From positions 45,029-109,028 of the forward strand of contig JBFLVJ010000001.1 of the NCBI GenBank assembly GCA_040758595.1: 64,000 nucleotides of DNA, read 5' to 3'. This document shows positions 40,426-50,116 of this stretch, in pieces. The position numbers were made by a program, and so were the translations under genes. Source of the DNA: Bilamarchaeum sp040758595 (lineage in GTDB: Archaea; Micrarchaeota; Micrarchaeia; Anstonellales; Bilamarchaeaceae). Every line of letters starts with the position of its first letter. The stretch's first letter is position 1. The notes below the pieces were generated by a model. The model worked only from the letters and a program-made list of their open reading frames with translations, made no database searches and had not been told where the DNA came from.

Positions 40426-43400
40426 CTATTTTATCTTGAATATCTTCACTTCCCCTCCCGGCGTGGAATACGCCAGATCGAAACCTGGGATGCTGTTGAG
40501 GAATATCGCCCGGTAGAGGTTGGAGTCGTAGAACTTCCCTTTGCGATCCTCGAAACCGCTTTTTATCTCCCCGTTCTCGAGCCACATAGGGTCCTCGGTG
40601 TAGAGGAGGGTGACGCGGGTGGCCTGCCCGAAGTGGTAGGTGGAGGCGTAATTCGCCGGGAACTGGAGGAGCGCCTTGTTGAGCTTCAGGTCCCCGTTCG
40701 GATAGGTCTCGTTCAGGTGATACGTGCCGTATATCTTTTCACCGGTGGCCAGAGTCACCTCTCCGACGCAGTAGGCCGGCTCAGGGCGAACCGCCTGGCT
40801 GCAATAAGCGATGACATTGGGGTCTGTCGGCTCCACGCAGAAGTACGGATAGTCCGGCACATATGTGTCCCCGATGGATATCTTGTATGCTGTGACCCCT
40901 GTCTTGCCGGTTAGCGAAGAGATGGTGCATGGGTTGCCGGTGACGAATATGTTCTCCCAGAGGTGGTCCGCTTCGCACTGGGATTCCCCGGGCGATTGCG
41001 CCACGGTGGTCTTGTTGTCCCATGCGCAGGAGAGGTAGTTGAGCGCGCCGTATTTGCCGCCCAGGGAGCCGCCTCCGGCCACCAGCTCGACATCGAATAA
41101 GGCATAATCGCTGTCATGGGCCTGCATCCATGACTTGAGCTCTTCCGGGGATGCGTCAAGGTAGCCATGCGCCACAGCGCCTATCATCTCATGCGATGCA
41201 TGCTCGTTCCTGAGGACGCTGTTCCTCTGCCCGAAATAGTTTATCCAATGGCCGTAGTCCCACCAGGAGGTGGTCCTGGAATCGCTTTCGGTGCTGTCCC
41301 GGATCCATTCCATGGATTCGATCCAGTAGTACGCTATCCTCTGGCAGCGGAAAGAGACCGCGATCGATTCCCATTCCGGAGGGTGGGCCGCACCCGTGAG
41401 GTACTCGTACTTGGAGAAAAGCGAGAGCATGCAGAGCTTGCTGCTGTATTGGTAGTTTGTGCCATGAGAAGCGTAACCCATAGGATCGGCAGCGGCCGCA
41501 CATACTTCGGCATCATTGGTCGCGGTGCACATCTGCTGGAATTTTGGCGCGAGCGCTTCGGGGCTGTTCTGGTATAGCGGCTGTGGAGATGCCCATAGAA
41601 GGGAGGTGGCGAATCCCTGGCTGAGGAACTGCATCGCCACGATGATGGCCGCGAGGCCGAGCAGCGCGTTGCACGCCATCCTCCGCTCGTTCTCGTCATT
41701 GAAGAACCTGGTCCACCCCTCCAACTGGCTGAACGTGTATCCTATCACCACGGCCAGCATGGCGGTGGCGTAAAGAGTGAACTTGGCCTTTATCACGCCG
41801 ACCAGCATTGGCGGCATGGTCACCGCGATGATCAGCACCACCAAGCCGTCGTCCTCCTTCTTGAAGAACTTGAAGATGGCGTAGATGAACGAAGCGAAGA
41901 GCAGCACGAGCCACATGAGCATGAGGCTTGTGTCCTTGGCCGTGAATTGCACCTGCGTGCCAAGGACGAAGTTGATGCCGCCCACGATGAGCGCTAGCAG
42001 GAGGTTTCCCAGCACAGAGAAAGGCAGGAGCAGAAGATACATTATCAGGCTGACCAGATCGCCCATGCCGCTGAGGGCAGGCGGGGAGTTGAAGCTCTGC
42101 GCAGCGAAGCCCATCTGGCCTCCGAAGCTCGAGCCCGCGACTGCCTGCTCGGCGATCGTCCGGTCGAGCGGGGCGTTGAACTCCGCTATGCTGAAGCTGC
42201 TCTTGGCAGGCCCTAGAACGTAGCCCCCGAACGGGGTGAGGAAGACCGCCGCGAGGCCGATGATTACCAGGCCAGCCATGATGCTCAGCGAGGCCGACCG
42301 CTCCGGCACCCTCGTCTTTATCAGATAGAGGACGGCGGCCACAGCGATGCCGGACGCATAGATGATGGTGTTCGGCAGGTAGAGCTGGTTGCTGGTGAAG
42401 AGGCCGAGTATGATGGAGCTTGCCATCAGCGGACCGATCATGAAGATGATGGAATTGGAGACCAACAGGTGGAGCAGTCCGCTTGTTTCTTCGTCTCTGA
42501 GGAAATAGAGCGCGGACTGGAGCCCCAGGAATATGACGAGGGACATCACCACCAGCACCTGGCTGGCGCTTCCCATGGCGACGGATGCGAATGCGATGGC
42601 CGTCAGGACTGGATAGATGATGTCCTTGCCCGGGGAAATCTTTCCGCTATCGAAGCGGACGATATCCTTTTTCCTGGACATCAGGACGTACATGGCATAG
42701 AAGAAGAATATGGAGAAGAATGCGTAGGGCTGGACCTCCTGCTCGCCTGCTGCCAGCTTGAATATGGAGAGCGGGGCGAAGGCGAAGATGCCTGCTGCCA
42801 GAAGGCCCCATTCCCGCCGCCTCGTCACGAGCGATATGAGAAGATATATGAAGAACACCGCGAGCATGGCCGCTATCGGCGGATACATGCCGGCTATCAG
42901 CGAGAGCAGCATGTTGCTGAATTCCCCTCCGCCGCTGTATAGCACATACCATGTGGCTTCCAGATATGCGAGTGCCGGGGTTATGCGGTGCGAGACGCTC
43001 ACCTCGGGATACCAGGCGGTCTGGTCATCGAAGGGGTTGTGCCCTATCGTGAGCAGCTGGTCTGCTGGCGTGGTGTAGAAGTACGGGTCCAGTTCCTGGA
43101 ATATGGGGCTGTAGCTTCCTACCCTGACCATGTAAGAGGCGATGAGGAGCGCCAGGAGCAGAATCGGTATGAGGTTCTCCTTGGTCTGCTGGAATCCTTT
43201 CGGGAGGCTGATGCCCTCATATGCTTTCGTGAGCATGAAGGCCGCTATCGAGACCGCGTAAAGGGCTGCGACCGAAAGATAAGCTATGGTCGGACTGAAT
43301 TCCACCCCTGCTAAGAAATAGAGCAGGAAGGGTATCATGGGCAGGAGGAAGAAACCGAACGCGAATCCGGTTATGGCCTTCTCCAGCAGGGTCAAATCAT

Positions 43401-43500
43401 CGTTCTTCTTGAAGAATGAGAGGGAGAGGAGCACGCCGGGGATGAATGTCGATAAGGATACCCATGCCAAAAACGTTAGGAGATCGAAAGAGACGAACAC
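40426..43500 (-). CDS. aglB: Oligosaccharyltransferase AglB (Stt3)
   Basis: Transfers a lipid-linked glycan to Asn of secreted proteins. 1024 residues: N-terminal part with about 13 membrane helices, ELDPYFYTTPADQ (the first external-loop acidic motif), then an external domain with the catalytic hallmark WWDYGHWINYFGQRN near residue 740. Many Cys in the external domain (about residues 655-920) suggest disulfides. Start is GTG 43500 with GGTGG nine bases upstream. Lies 12 bp after ftsZ on the same strand. Substrates nearby could be the lipoproteins and Ig-like surface protein of this window. Confidence 0.93.
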   Translation of the reverse strand: MFVSFDLLTFLAWVSLSTFIPGVLLSLSFFKKNDDLTLLEKAITGFAFGFFLLPMIPFLLYFLAGVEFSPTIAYLSVAALYAVSIAAFMLTKAYEGISLPKGFQQTKENLIPILLLALLIASYMVRVGSYSPIFQELDPYFYTTPADQLLTIGHNPFDDQTAWYPEVSVSHRITPALAYLEATWYVLYSGGGEFSNMLLSLIAGMYPPIAAMLAVFFIYLLISLVTRRREWGLLAAGIFAFAPLSIFKLAAGEQEVQPYAFFSIFFFYAMYVLMSRKKDIVRFDSGKISPGKDIIYPVLTAIAFASVAMGSASQVLVVMSLVIFLGLQSALYFLRDEETSGLLHLLVSNSIIFMIGPLMASSIILGLFTSNQLYLPNTIIYASGIAVAAVLYLIKTRVPERSASLSIMAGLVIIGLAAVFLTPFGGYVLGPAKSSFSIAEFNAPLDRTIAEQAVAGSSFGGQMGFAAQSFNSPPALSGMGDLVSLIMYLLLLPFSVLGNLLLALIVGGINFVLGTQVQFTAKDTSLMLMWLVLLFASFIYAIFKFFKKEDDGLVVLIIAVTMPPMLVGVIKAKFTLYATAMLAVVIGYTFSQLEGWTRFFNDENERRMACNALLGLAAIIVAMQFLSQGFATSLLWASPQPLYQNSPEALAPKFQQMCTATNDAEVCAAAADPMGYASHGTNYQYSSKLCMLSLFSKYEYLTGAAHPPEWESIAVSFRCQRIAYYWIESMEWIRDSTESDSRTTSWWDYGHWINYFGQRNSVLRNEHASHEMIGAVAHGYLDASPEELKSWMQAHDSDYALFDVELVAGGGSLGGKYGALNYLSCAWDNKTTVAQSPGESQCEADHLWENIFVTGNPCTISSLTGKTGVTAYKISIGDTYVPDYPYFCVEPTDPNVIAYCSQAVRPEPAYCVGEVTLATGEKIYGTYHLNETYPNGDLKLNKALLQFPANYASTYHFGQATRVTLLYTEDPMWLENGEIKSGFEDRKGKFYDSNLYRAIFLNSIPGFDLAYSTPGGEVKIFKIK

Positions 43501-43512
43501 AGGACCACCGCT

Positions 43513-44577
43513 TCAGAGGAAATCGAGACCGCTATCTCCCTGGGATACGGGCTCATCCCCGCTCTTGCCGAGTATGTACGGGGATTTCACCCCGGTGATT
43601 ATCGCGGTTATCCTTATTTTGTCCTTGAGGTCTGGGCTTATCCTTGCGCCCATCTTTATGTTGGCGCCCTCATCGAAGCTCTGTGTCAATAGCTCGCCTG
43701 CGTTGATAGCGTCGCCGAGGCTCAGGTCCGGCCCGCCTTCCAGGTGGATGAGGCAGCCTTTGGCACCCTCGTAGTTGACATCCAGGAGAGGATGCTCGAG
43801 GGTGTCCTTCACCACGTCCTCGACCTTGTTGTGCCCTCCTGCGGAGCCGAGTGATATCATGGACAGGCCTCCGCCTTCCATGACGGTCTTCACGTCGGCG
43901 TAGTCCACGTTGATGAGGCTCGGGAACATTATGGTATCCGATATGCCGCTCACCGCCCGCGTGGTTATGGAATCGGCCAGCTCGAAGGCCTTGTTGACCG
44001 GCAGGTTCGGCACATAGGATGCCAGGCGGTTGTTGTCTATCACAACCACGGTGTCGCACACCTGCACCAGTTCCTGGAGGGATGCCTGGGCCTTCTTGAG
44101 CCTCACCCTCTCGAGAGCGAAGGGGTATGTGACCATGGCCACGACGATGGCGCCCTGGTCGCGGGCTATCTGGGCAATCGCCGGGGCGGCTCCTCCGCCG
44201 GTCCCTCCACCCATGCCTGCGCACACGAAGACCAGCTCATTTTCGCCAATCTCCTCTCTCAAAAGAGCGCGGTCTACGTCGGCGCATTTCTTCGCGACGT
44301 TGGTGTCTCCCCCGGCGCCAAGGCCCCGGGTGACGGTCTTCCCTAGCAGGAACTTCTTGTCAGCACCGACGAAATTGAGGTGCTTGCCGTCCGTGTTGAC
44401 TGCTATCGTCCTGGCGCTCTTGAGGCCATTCTGATAGAGACGGTTCACGCAGTTGCAGCCTGCGCCGCCCACTCCAACCACTGAGATCCTTATGCTTGAG
44501 TTGTCCGTAGCGCTCTCTGCCGCGCTCGGGTGGACGTCCGTCCCTTCCTTGGCGGCTTTGATGATATCATCGAACAT
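43513..44577 (-). CDS. ftsZ: Cell division GTPase FtsZ
   Basis: Tubulin-like division ring protein, 354 residues. GVGGAGCNCVNRL, AVNTDGKHL, the GTP loop FVCAGMGGGTGGGAAP, and the T7 loop region NVDYADVKTVMEGGG. Ends SQGDSGLDFL, a short C-terminal peptide likely for a membrane partner. ATG 44577 with GGGGGT upstream is preferred to the TTG at 44601. A TATA-like CTTTTATATTC lies at about 44636-44646, giving a leader of roughly 40 nt. Confidence 0.96.
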   Translation of the reverse strand: MFDDIIKAAKEGTDVHPSAAESATDNSSIRISVVGVGGAGCNCVNRLYQNGLKSARTIAVNTDGKHLNFVGADKKFLLGKTVTRGLGAGGDTNVAKKCADVDRALLREEIGENELVFVCAGMGGGTGGGAAPAIAQIARDQGAIVVAMVTYPFALERVRLKKAQASLQELVQVCDTVVVIDNNRLASYVPNLPVNKAFELADSITTRAVSGISDTIMFPSLINVDYADVKTVMEGGGLSMISLGSAGGHNKVEDVVKDTLEHPLLDVNYEGAKGCLIHLEGGPDLSLGDAINAGELLTQSFDEGANIKMGARISPDLKDKIRITAIITGVKSPYILGKSGDEPVSQGDSGLDFL

Positions 44578-44701
44578 GGGTGACCCCCCGTCGTTTTCCA
44601 ATAAGATAAAACAGCAGACTAGATTCTGCGGAAAGGAATATAAAAGAGCCGTCCCCGAGGGGAAATCTTAAATATCGGCGATAGAGCACCGGGCAGAAGG
44701 T

Positions 44702-44737
44702 CCAGGAACCAAGACTCTAAACCCGGAACATGGGACA
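44702..44737. repeat. Short heptamer repeat (intergenic, between ftsZ promoter and lipoprotein gene)
   Basis: Units GGAACCA, AGACTCT, AAACCCG, GAACATG, GGACAG. Same family as the other arrays, eroded. Confidence 0.5.
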
Positions 44738-44741
44738 GATA

Positions 44742-44801
44742 AAAAAAGGATGGGGGGCCACCAACCAGAAGGAGGGATGGGTGGGTGGAATGGTGGTCCC
44801 C
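44742..44801 (-). terminator. Hairpin plus T-run terminator of the lipoprotein gene
   Basis: On the minus strand GGGGACCACC pairs with GGTGGCCCCC (one mismatch), followed by CCATCCTTTTTTTATC. It starts 11 bp after the stop at 44812. Confidence 0.6.
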
Positions 44802-44811
44802 GCCACTAGCG

Positions 44812-45471
44812 TCAGTTGTATCCGTAAGTCTCCGGATAATAGCCCTGGAACAGCTCCTCCATGGTGCATGCCTTGCCAGGGGTGTCGAACTTCGCCGGGT
44901 TGTATGCCCAAAGCTTGCAATTGATGTTCGAGGGCGGCACATCGTCCAGCACCGGCTGCTCGAAGCCTGCCGAAGACGCCGAACCGGGCTCGGAATCCTC
45001 AGGCATTATCTTCAGCCAGTCGCAGGTGCTTCCGGTGAAGAACTCTCCGCCTTCGCAGCCCATGTAGGTGATGTCGTCCTTGAATATGGAGATGTAAAGC
45101 GGGCAGGTCGTCTGGGTCACAGCGGTGAATTCGCTGCGGACGCGGTCCTCGCCCTCCATGTAAACCTTCATGCGCATCACGTTGCCCTGGTAATCAGTGG
45201 TGGTGATGTCGCACTCGAGCGACTGGCCGAGGGCCAGCAATGCCTCGTAGCCCAGGCCAGCCAGATCGTCTGTCGGTTGGCTTGGCGCCTCAGGCTGGGT
45301 CGGTGTCTCCGGGGCGGTTTGTCCGCCCGGAGGGGTCGTCTCCCCGCCTGATGGCGTGGCGCCCCCGCTGGACGGTGTGGTACCAGCAGGAGGTGCTTGC
45401 GGCGCGCCCAGACAGCCGAATAAGAGCAAAGCGGTCAAGATGAGTATCGGAACGTATCGTATGCCTCCCAT
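44812..45471 (-). CDS. Secreted lipoprotein with Pro/Gly/Thr linker
   Basis: 219 residues. Signal RYVPILILTALLLFGC with lipobox Cys at residue 20. A Gly/Pro/Thr-rich linker (TPSGGETTPPGGQT) to about residue 68, then a 150-residue domain with six Cys (LECDI, TTCPLY, MGCEGG, TCDWL, NCKLW, ACTMEE). Resembles many DPANN and euryarchaeal surface lipoproteins without known function. ATG 45471 is 25 bp from TTTTTAAA, so it is leaderless. Confidence 0.75.
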   Translation of the reverse strand: MGGIRYVPILILTALLLFGCLGAPQAPPAGTTPSSGGATPSGGETTPPGGQTAPETPTQPEAPSQPTDDLAGLGYEALLALGQSLECDITTTDYQGNVMRMKVYMEGEDRVRSEFTAVTQTTCPLYISIFKDDITYMGCEGGEFFTGSTCDWLKIMPEDSEPGSASSAGFEQPVLDDVPPSNINCKLWAYNPAKFDTPGKACTMEELFQGYYPETYGYN

Positions 45472-45579
45472 GCGTTGGAATCATGATTAAGGTTTTTAAA
45501 GATTCACCCTGACCCGGGCGGTTTTCGTGCCTTCCTGGCAACGGATTGTTTTTATTCCCTGCATGGCAAACCCTCTCTG

Positions 45580-46497
45580 ATGAAACTGAACTGCTCATTG
45601 TTCGGGAAGAAGCTCAAGAACCCGATCATCCTCGCTTCAGGCGTCGTCGGGATGACCAGGGCGAGTTTGGAGGCCGCGTGCGAGAATGGATGCGGCGCTG
45701 TGACCACGAAATCATTGACGCTCGAACCCCGCAAGGGCCATGAGGGACCGAATATCGTCGAGACCGAATGCGGGTTGCTCAACGCCATGGGATACCCGAA
45801 CCCCGGGATCGGTGCAGGGCTTTGTGAGTTCAACTGGAAGCGCAAGGAAGCGATGATAATCAGCATAGTGGGGAAGGATGCCAAGGAGTTCGGGATGCTT
45901 GCGGAGAGGGTGCAGGCCGCCCAGGACGGGGGGCTGGATGCCAGTGCGATCGAGGCCGTCATCTCCTGCCCGCACACCCCCGGATACGGGACCATGGCAG
46001 GACAGGGGACCCCGGAATCTATCACGGAGATAACCAAGGCGATAAAAGAGAAGACCGAACTCCCGCTCATCATCAAGCTCTCGCCATCTGTCCCCGGAGA
46101 GGGGAAAGCGGCCGAGGCTGCCGAAAAGGCGGGCGCGGATGCGATAAACATGGGTAATTCCTTGGGTCCCGGGATGAAAATCGATATCACGCGGCGAAAG
46201 CCCGTCATCGGATTCGGGGTGGGTGGTTTGACCGGCCCTGCGATCAAGCCGGTGATGGTCCGCGCAGTATATGACATCTACGAGAGCGTCGACATCCCGA
46301 TAATCGGGACCGGCGGAATCAGCACCGGCGCGGATGCCATAGAGATGATGATGGCCGGGGCCAGCTGGGTGGGGATCGGAAGCGCCGTATATTATAGGGG
46401 CCAGAAAGCATTCGGGCTCATCGCAAAGGAGATGGAAGAATGGCTCGGCGAAAAGGGCCTGACGCTCGAAGGCATCACAGGTGCTGCGCATGAATGA
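45580..46497 (+). CDS. pyrD: Dihydroorotate dehydrogenase, catalytic subunit (class 1B)
   Basis: Oxidises dihydroorotate to orotate using FMN. 305 residues: KNPIILASGVVGMT, TTKSLTLEPRKGHEGP, base Cys in SCPHTPGYG, IIKLSPSVPG, GTGGISTGADAIEMMMAGA. Active-site Cys marks class 1. The following pyrK overlaps it, giving the 1B heterotetramer with NAD as acceptor. Start ATG 45580 is about 30 bp after TGTTTTTATTCC. Confidence 0.92.
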   Translation: MKLNCSLFGKKLKNPIILASGVVGMTRASLEAACENGCGAVTTKSLTLEPRKGHEGPNIVETECGLLNAMGYPNPGIGAGLCEFNWKRKEAMIISIVGKDAKEFGMLAERVQAAQDGGLDASAIEAVISCPHTPGYGTMAGQGTPESITEITKAIKEKTELPLIIKLSPSVPGEGKAAEAAEKAGADAINMGNSLGPGMKIDITRRKPVIGFGVGGLTGPAIKPVMVRAVYDIYESVDIPIIGTGGISTGADAIEMMMAGASWVGIGSAVYYRGQKAFGLIAKEMEEWLGEKGLTLEGITGAAHE

Positions 46498-47320
46498 GAT
46501 AAAAAACCCTGTCATCAGCGCGAAGGTGAAGAAGAGCATCCAGGAGAACTACCGGGTCAGGACGCTTGAGATAGATCACGAGATGAATGCTTTGCCCGGG
46601 CAGTTCCTCATGGTGTGGGTGCCTGGAGTTGGCGAGAGACCCATGAGCATCGGGGATTCGATACCGCTCACAATATCCGTGGCGAATGTGGGCACGGTCA
46701 CTTCGGAGATATGCAAGCTCAAGGAGGGGGACCTGATATCTTTCAGAGGGCCTCTCGGAAAGCCGTTTTTGATAGCTGGCCCGAAACCCGGGGCCGGGAA
46801 CTCGAGACCGGAAACCGGAAACGGGAAACCGATTCTTTGTGTAGGTGGAGGATACGGGGTCGTGCCCATGCATCTCCTGGCCAAGCGGGCGAAGGAGAGG
46901 AGGGTGGACTCCATCGCGGTGATAGGTGGACGGAGCGGGAAGGACATCATCTGGCAGAAGCAATTGTCCAAGGTCTGCAAGAAGGTGCTGGTGACCACCG
47001 ATGACGGCTCGCTCGGGAAGAAGGGCAACGTGTTGGTGGAAGCTGCTCCTCTTATAGAGAAGGGGCAGGTCTCATGCGTCTATGCTTGCGGGCCCGAAGG
47101 GATGATGAAGGCGGTGGCCGAGCTGTGCGCGAAACACAAAACCCCCTGCCAGGTGAGCCTTGAGAGATACATGAAGTGCGGCGTGGGCGTGTGCGGCTCC
47201 TGCGCGGTCGATGGCAAACTGTGCTGCGTCGACGGGCCGGTTTTCAGCGCTGAGGAGGCTCTTTCTTTTTCTGAGTTCGGCAAAAAGCACCGGGATGCGA
47301 CAGGGAAAATCCATGAGTGA
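46490..47320 (+). CDS. pyrK: Dihydroorotate dehydrogenase electron-transfer subunit PyrK
   Basis: Carries FAD and a 2Fe-2S cluster from PyrD to NAD. 276 residues: FAD motif RPMSIGDS, NAD domain ILCVGGGYGVVPMHLLA, YACGPEGMM, cluster Cys YMKCGVGVCGSCAVDGKLCCVDGPVF. Between the FAD and NAD domains is an insert PKPGAGNSRPETGNGKP, encoded by a heptamer array, where relatives have a short linker. ATG 46490 overlaps the pyrD stop by 8 nt. Confidence 0.92.
   Translation: MNEIKNPVISAKVKKSIQENYRVRTLEIDHEMNALPGQFLMVWVPGVGERPMSIGDSIPLTISVANVGTVTSEICKLKEGDLISFRGPLGKPFLIAGPKPGAGNSRPETGNGKPILCVGGGYGVVPMHLLAKRAKERRVDSIAVIGGRSGKDIIWQKQLSKVCKKVLVTTDDGSLGKKGNVLVEAAPLIEKGQVSCVYACGPEGMMKAVAELCAKHKTPCQVSLERYMKCGVGVCGSCAVDGKLCCVDGPVFSAEEALSFSEFGKKHRDATGKIHE
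46781..46830. repeat. Heptamer repeat array inside pyrK
   Basis: CCGAAAC, CCGGGGC, CGGGAAC, TCGAGAC, CGGAAAC, CGGAAAC, GGGAAAC in a row, exactly 7-nt periodic, in the linker between FAD- and NAD-binding domains. The frame is kept. Confidence 0.8.
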
Positions 47321-48245
47321 TTCAATGGAACTCGTACAAAGCAAGCATTACAGGATGTACAAGGCAGGACGGGAGGACTTCCCCGAGCATACCTACATCA
47401 TATGCTCTGATGCCAGCAGCGGAATACTGTTCAGGCCGCACATAGCCGGGAAGGCATTGCAGGACCGGATGGAGAAGGTCGCCGAGATATTCATGGATGC
47501 GGCGCACGAGCTGGTCTTGAAGGGCAAGAAGACGAGCGAGATCACCGAACTGGTATTCCTCGCCGGCGGACTCTACTATCAGCTGAACCACGGCTTCAAG
47601 AAAAAGTTCGACGAGGCCATACCGCAGTGCTTTCTGGGCATCAAGAGGCAGAGGGTGGAGGGGAGCGAGGGGCAGTTCACCGCTGTGGCGACATATGAGA
47701 ACTTCGAATCATTGCCGGACAATGCCACGGTCGTGATAGGGGATACCATCGCCACCGGTGCGACGCTGCAGAAAGGCGTCTACTACCTGCTCGATGCCAT
47801 GGAGACCAAAGGGAAGACGCTCGACAACCTCGTGGTCTGTTCTCTTGCGTGCTCTGTGAAAGGGGCCCAGCTGATGAAGGAGATAGAGAAGAGGGTGAAG
47901 CGGAGCTTCCCGGATGCCAGTGTGTATCTGCTGGTGGCTGAAGAACTTTTCCATCTCATGCCGGACGGCACGGATCTGCGATTTCTCTATGACGAGGCGG
48001 TGATGCCAGATGAGACCAGGGAGCGCGTGCTCTCCGAGTACGGGGAGCATCTTGGAAAGGAGATGAAGTGCGCGGTGTTCGACTGGGGGACACGGTGCAA
48101 GAATCCCATCAAGCATTATCACGAGTTTTTGGAGTTCGTGGAAGAGATAAAAACGAAAGAGATGGATGATAAGGCACTGGCAGTAATCGAAAGGATGGAT
48201 AAAGAGACGAAAGAGAGCCTGGCCGCCCTGGATAGGCCGCTATAG
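47313..48245 (+). CDS. Phosphoribosyltransferase-fold protein in the pyr operon
   Basis: 310 residues. PRPP-binding loop TVVIGDTIATGATLQKGVYYLL near residue 142, in a larger protein than OPRT or UPRT. Flanking domains have no clear match. Location after pyrDK and opposite a nucleoside phosphorylase suggests nucleobase or nucleoside metabolism. The ATG at 47313 overlaps the pyrK stop; MELVQ at 47325 is an alternative. Identity as PRTase is good, substrate unknown. Confidence 0.75.
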   Translation: MSDSMELVQSKHYRMYKAGREDFPEHTYIICSDASSGILFRPHIAGKALQDRMEKVAEIFMDAAHELVLKGKKTSEITELVFLAGGLYYQLNHGFKKKFDEAIPQCFLGIKRQRVEGSEGQFTAVATYENFESLPDNATVVIGDTIATGATLQKGVYYLLDAMETKGKTLDNLVVCSLACSVKGAQLMKEIEKRVKRSFPDASVYLLVAEELFHLMPDGTDLRFLYDEAVMPDETRERVLSEYGEHLGKEMKCAVFDWGTRCKNPIKHYHEFLEFVEEIKTKEMDDKALAVIERMDKETKESLAALDRPL

Positions 48246-49271
48246 GTAGGCCATCTTCCAGAGCGCCCTCATGGTCGCTTCGAGCATCTTGTTCTCGCTC
48301 TCGTGCGCTTTGGCCGCTTCCCTGCTGCCAGGTGCTGCGAAGGAGCCGCCTGGGACCGTGCCGACAACGGTCGAGATGAGGCCGTTCATCGTGTTGATGC
48401 CATCGAGGATCATCTCGCTGCCGAGGAATGCGAGACCGAAGTGCTCCATCTCGGTCGAGAGCGCGCCATAAACCGTGCGTAATGAACGCATCCATTTCTC
48501 GTCGCTCTCCAGATAGAGCGATTCCTTGGTGAAATTCATCCCGGTGTGCGCATTCAGATCCAGTTCGGAGCATGATTCGGCCAGCGCTGCGACCACCCTG
48601 GGAGATGAATAGAGCAGGGGCCATCTCCCGTCATCGGTGAAACCAAGCCCCCGGGTGGACCAGAGACCTGTGAAAAACTCCATATCCTCCGGGTCCAGCG
48701 AGTTGGGGCATCCCATCCTCTGCCTCGGCACAGTCGCATCGCCGAAACTCCCTTTGGCGATGACCACGTCTCCGATCTCCAGGACCGGAAGCCTCTGATT
48801 CCCGCCAGAATCGATATCGATTATTCCGCCGCAGGTGCCTGATCGTATCACCGAGATGCCCTTGGCTGGGATATCCATCCCTTCTAGGCGGTAGCCATCC
48901 TCGCGCGAGTTGACGAGGGCTTCCCATGCGTTGATGTCCTGGGCCGAGCAGCCCATCTGCGTCTCGAGGATTGTGAGCGGCAGCGCCCTTCCGGCATGTT
49001 CGTATACGCCTATCGCGACATTGACGCGGCCTTGGCCGCTCGGACCGACCAGCCGTTCCATCTCCTCGTGGAGGAGCAGCATTTCACTCAGGAGCTTGGA
49101 TGCGTAGAGCACGCGCCTGCGGTCCCCCACCACCATCATGCTCGGAGGAAGCATGCCTTCGTTTTCCTTCAGGAACGGGATGTCTTTCCATTTCCCGGAT
49201 TCCTTTGCGATCGATACAGCGGTGTGCTGTCCTAAAACCAGCGGGCGTTCTTTCTTGTAGCGGGTAGCCAT
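48240..49271 (-). CDS. Nucleoside phosphorylase family protein
   Basis: 343 residues of the PNP/UDP phosphorylase superfamily: VGDRRRVLYASKLL, IRSGTCGGIIDID, VIAKGSFGDA, and a C-terminal STEMEHFGLAFLGSE (the ribose-binding Met-Glu). Phosphorolysis of uridine or a related nucleoside is likely given the adjacent pyr genes. ATG 49271 with AGGTG upstream. TTTAAA at 49314-49319 gives a leader near 20 nt. Confidence 0.82.
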   Translation of the reverse strand: MATRYKKERPLVLGQHTAVSIAKESGKWKDIPFLKENEGMLPPSMMVVGDRRRVLYASKLLSEMLLLHEEMERLVGPSGQGRVNVAIGVYEHAGRALPLTILETQMGCSAQDINAWEALVNSREDGYRLEGMDIPAKGISVIRSGTCGGIIDIDSGGNQRLPVLEIGDVVIAKGSFGDATVPRQRMGCPNSLDPEDMEFFTGLWSTRGLGFTDDGRWPLLYSSPRVVAALAESCSELDLNAHTGMNFTKESLYLESDEKWMRSLRTVYGALSTEMEHFGLAFLGSEMILDGINTMNGLISTVVGTVPGGSFAAPGSREAAKAHESENKMLEATMRALWKMAYL

Positions 49272-49329
49272 ATCCAGCACCTGACGATTAGATAGGGATA
49301 TTGTGTGTTGAAGTTTAAAAGAAGATGCT

Positions 49330-49362
49330 TACTATGAAGCGAGTAGCTACCATTAAATAGGT
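49330..49362. promoter_or_regulatory. ribB promoter with upstream dyad (possible RbkR site)
   Basis: ATTAAATAG (49352-49360) is placed about 30 bp before the ribB ATG at 49389. Just upstream, TACT-8 nt-AGTA (49330-49345) and the palindrome GTAGCTAC (49343-49350) form overlapping dyads. RbkR, encoded at 57.1 kb, is known to regulate riboflavin genes in archaea. Its motif in this organism is not known to me, so the link is a guess. Confidence 0.35.
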
Positions 49363-49388
49363 AAAACGGCCAATCTCCTATCGGTTCC

Positions 49389-50111
49389 ATGTCTTCTATA
49401 GATGATGCCGCAGCGGCCATAAAGAGAGGCTCGATGGCGGTCGTGTACGATGGCGATGAACGGGAGGGCGAGGCCGACCTCATGGTCCACGCACGATACG
49501 CGAAACCCGAGACCATCAAGAGGCTGCGCCAGGATGCCGGAGGGCTCATCTGCGTCGCTCTGGATAGTGCGCTCGCCAAACGGATGGAGCTGCCGTTCTA
49601 CACCGACCTGCTGAGACAGTCCGGCCACAGGATAGGCGGGATGGAATGCAAGAAGACGGCATATAATGACAAACCAGCATTCGCCATACCGGTCAACCAC
49701 AAGGGAGTATATACCGGAATCACCGACGATGACAGATCGCTCACGATAACCAAGCTGGCCGAGCTGGCGCTTATGGAAGGAAGCGTCTATGAGGCGTTGG
49801 TGAGGGATTTCTACTCCCCGGGCCACGTGTTCCTGCTCATCGGGCGGGGGATAGAGAACAGGAAGGGGCATACCGAGCTTTCGCTGGAATTGGCGAGAAG
49901 GGCCGGATTGCCAGGGGTGATGGTCCTATGCGAGATGCTCGGGGACGGGAAGGCGCTGTCCAAAGATAAGGCGCGGGAGTACGCTGAACGGAACGGGTTC
50001 GCTTTCCTTGAAGGGAAAGAGATATTAGACATGACGAGAGAGAATCGGTTTCTCGAGCAACAAAAAAAGACGCTGAGCACGGAAAAATTCCACGAAGTAA
50101 CGGATTTGTGA
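49389..50111 (+). CDS. ribB: 3,4-dihydroxy-2-butanone 4-phosphate synthase
   Basis: Makes the four-carbon unit of riboflavin from ribulose 5-phosphate. 240 residues: VVYDGDEREGEADLMVHA, TGITDDDRSLTI and GHTELSLELARRAGLPGVMVLCEML are the metal and substrate motifs. First gene of the rib operon; the fused ribC-ribH gene begins 5 bp after its stop. Confidence 0.93.
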   Translation: MSSIDDAAAAIKRGSMAVVYDGDEREGEADLMVHARYAKPETIKRLRQDAGGLICVALDSALAKRMELPFYTDLLRQSGHRIGGMECKKTAYNDKPAFAIPVNHKGVYTGITDDDRSLTITKLAELALMEGSVYEALVRDFYSPGHVFLLIGRGIENRKGHTELSLELARRAGLPGVMVLCEMLGDGKALSKDKAREYAERNGFAFLEGKEILDMTRENRFLEQQKKTLSTEKFHEVTDL

Positions 50112-50116
50112 ATAAT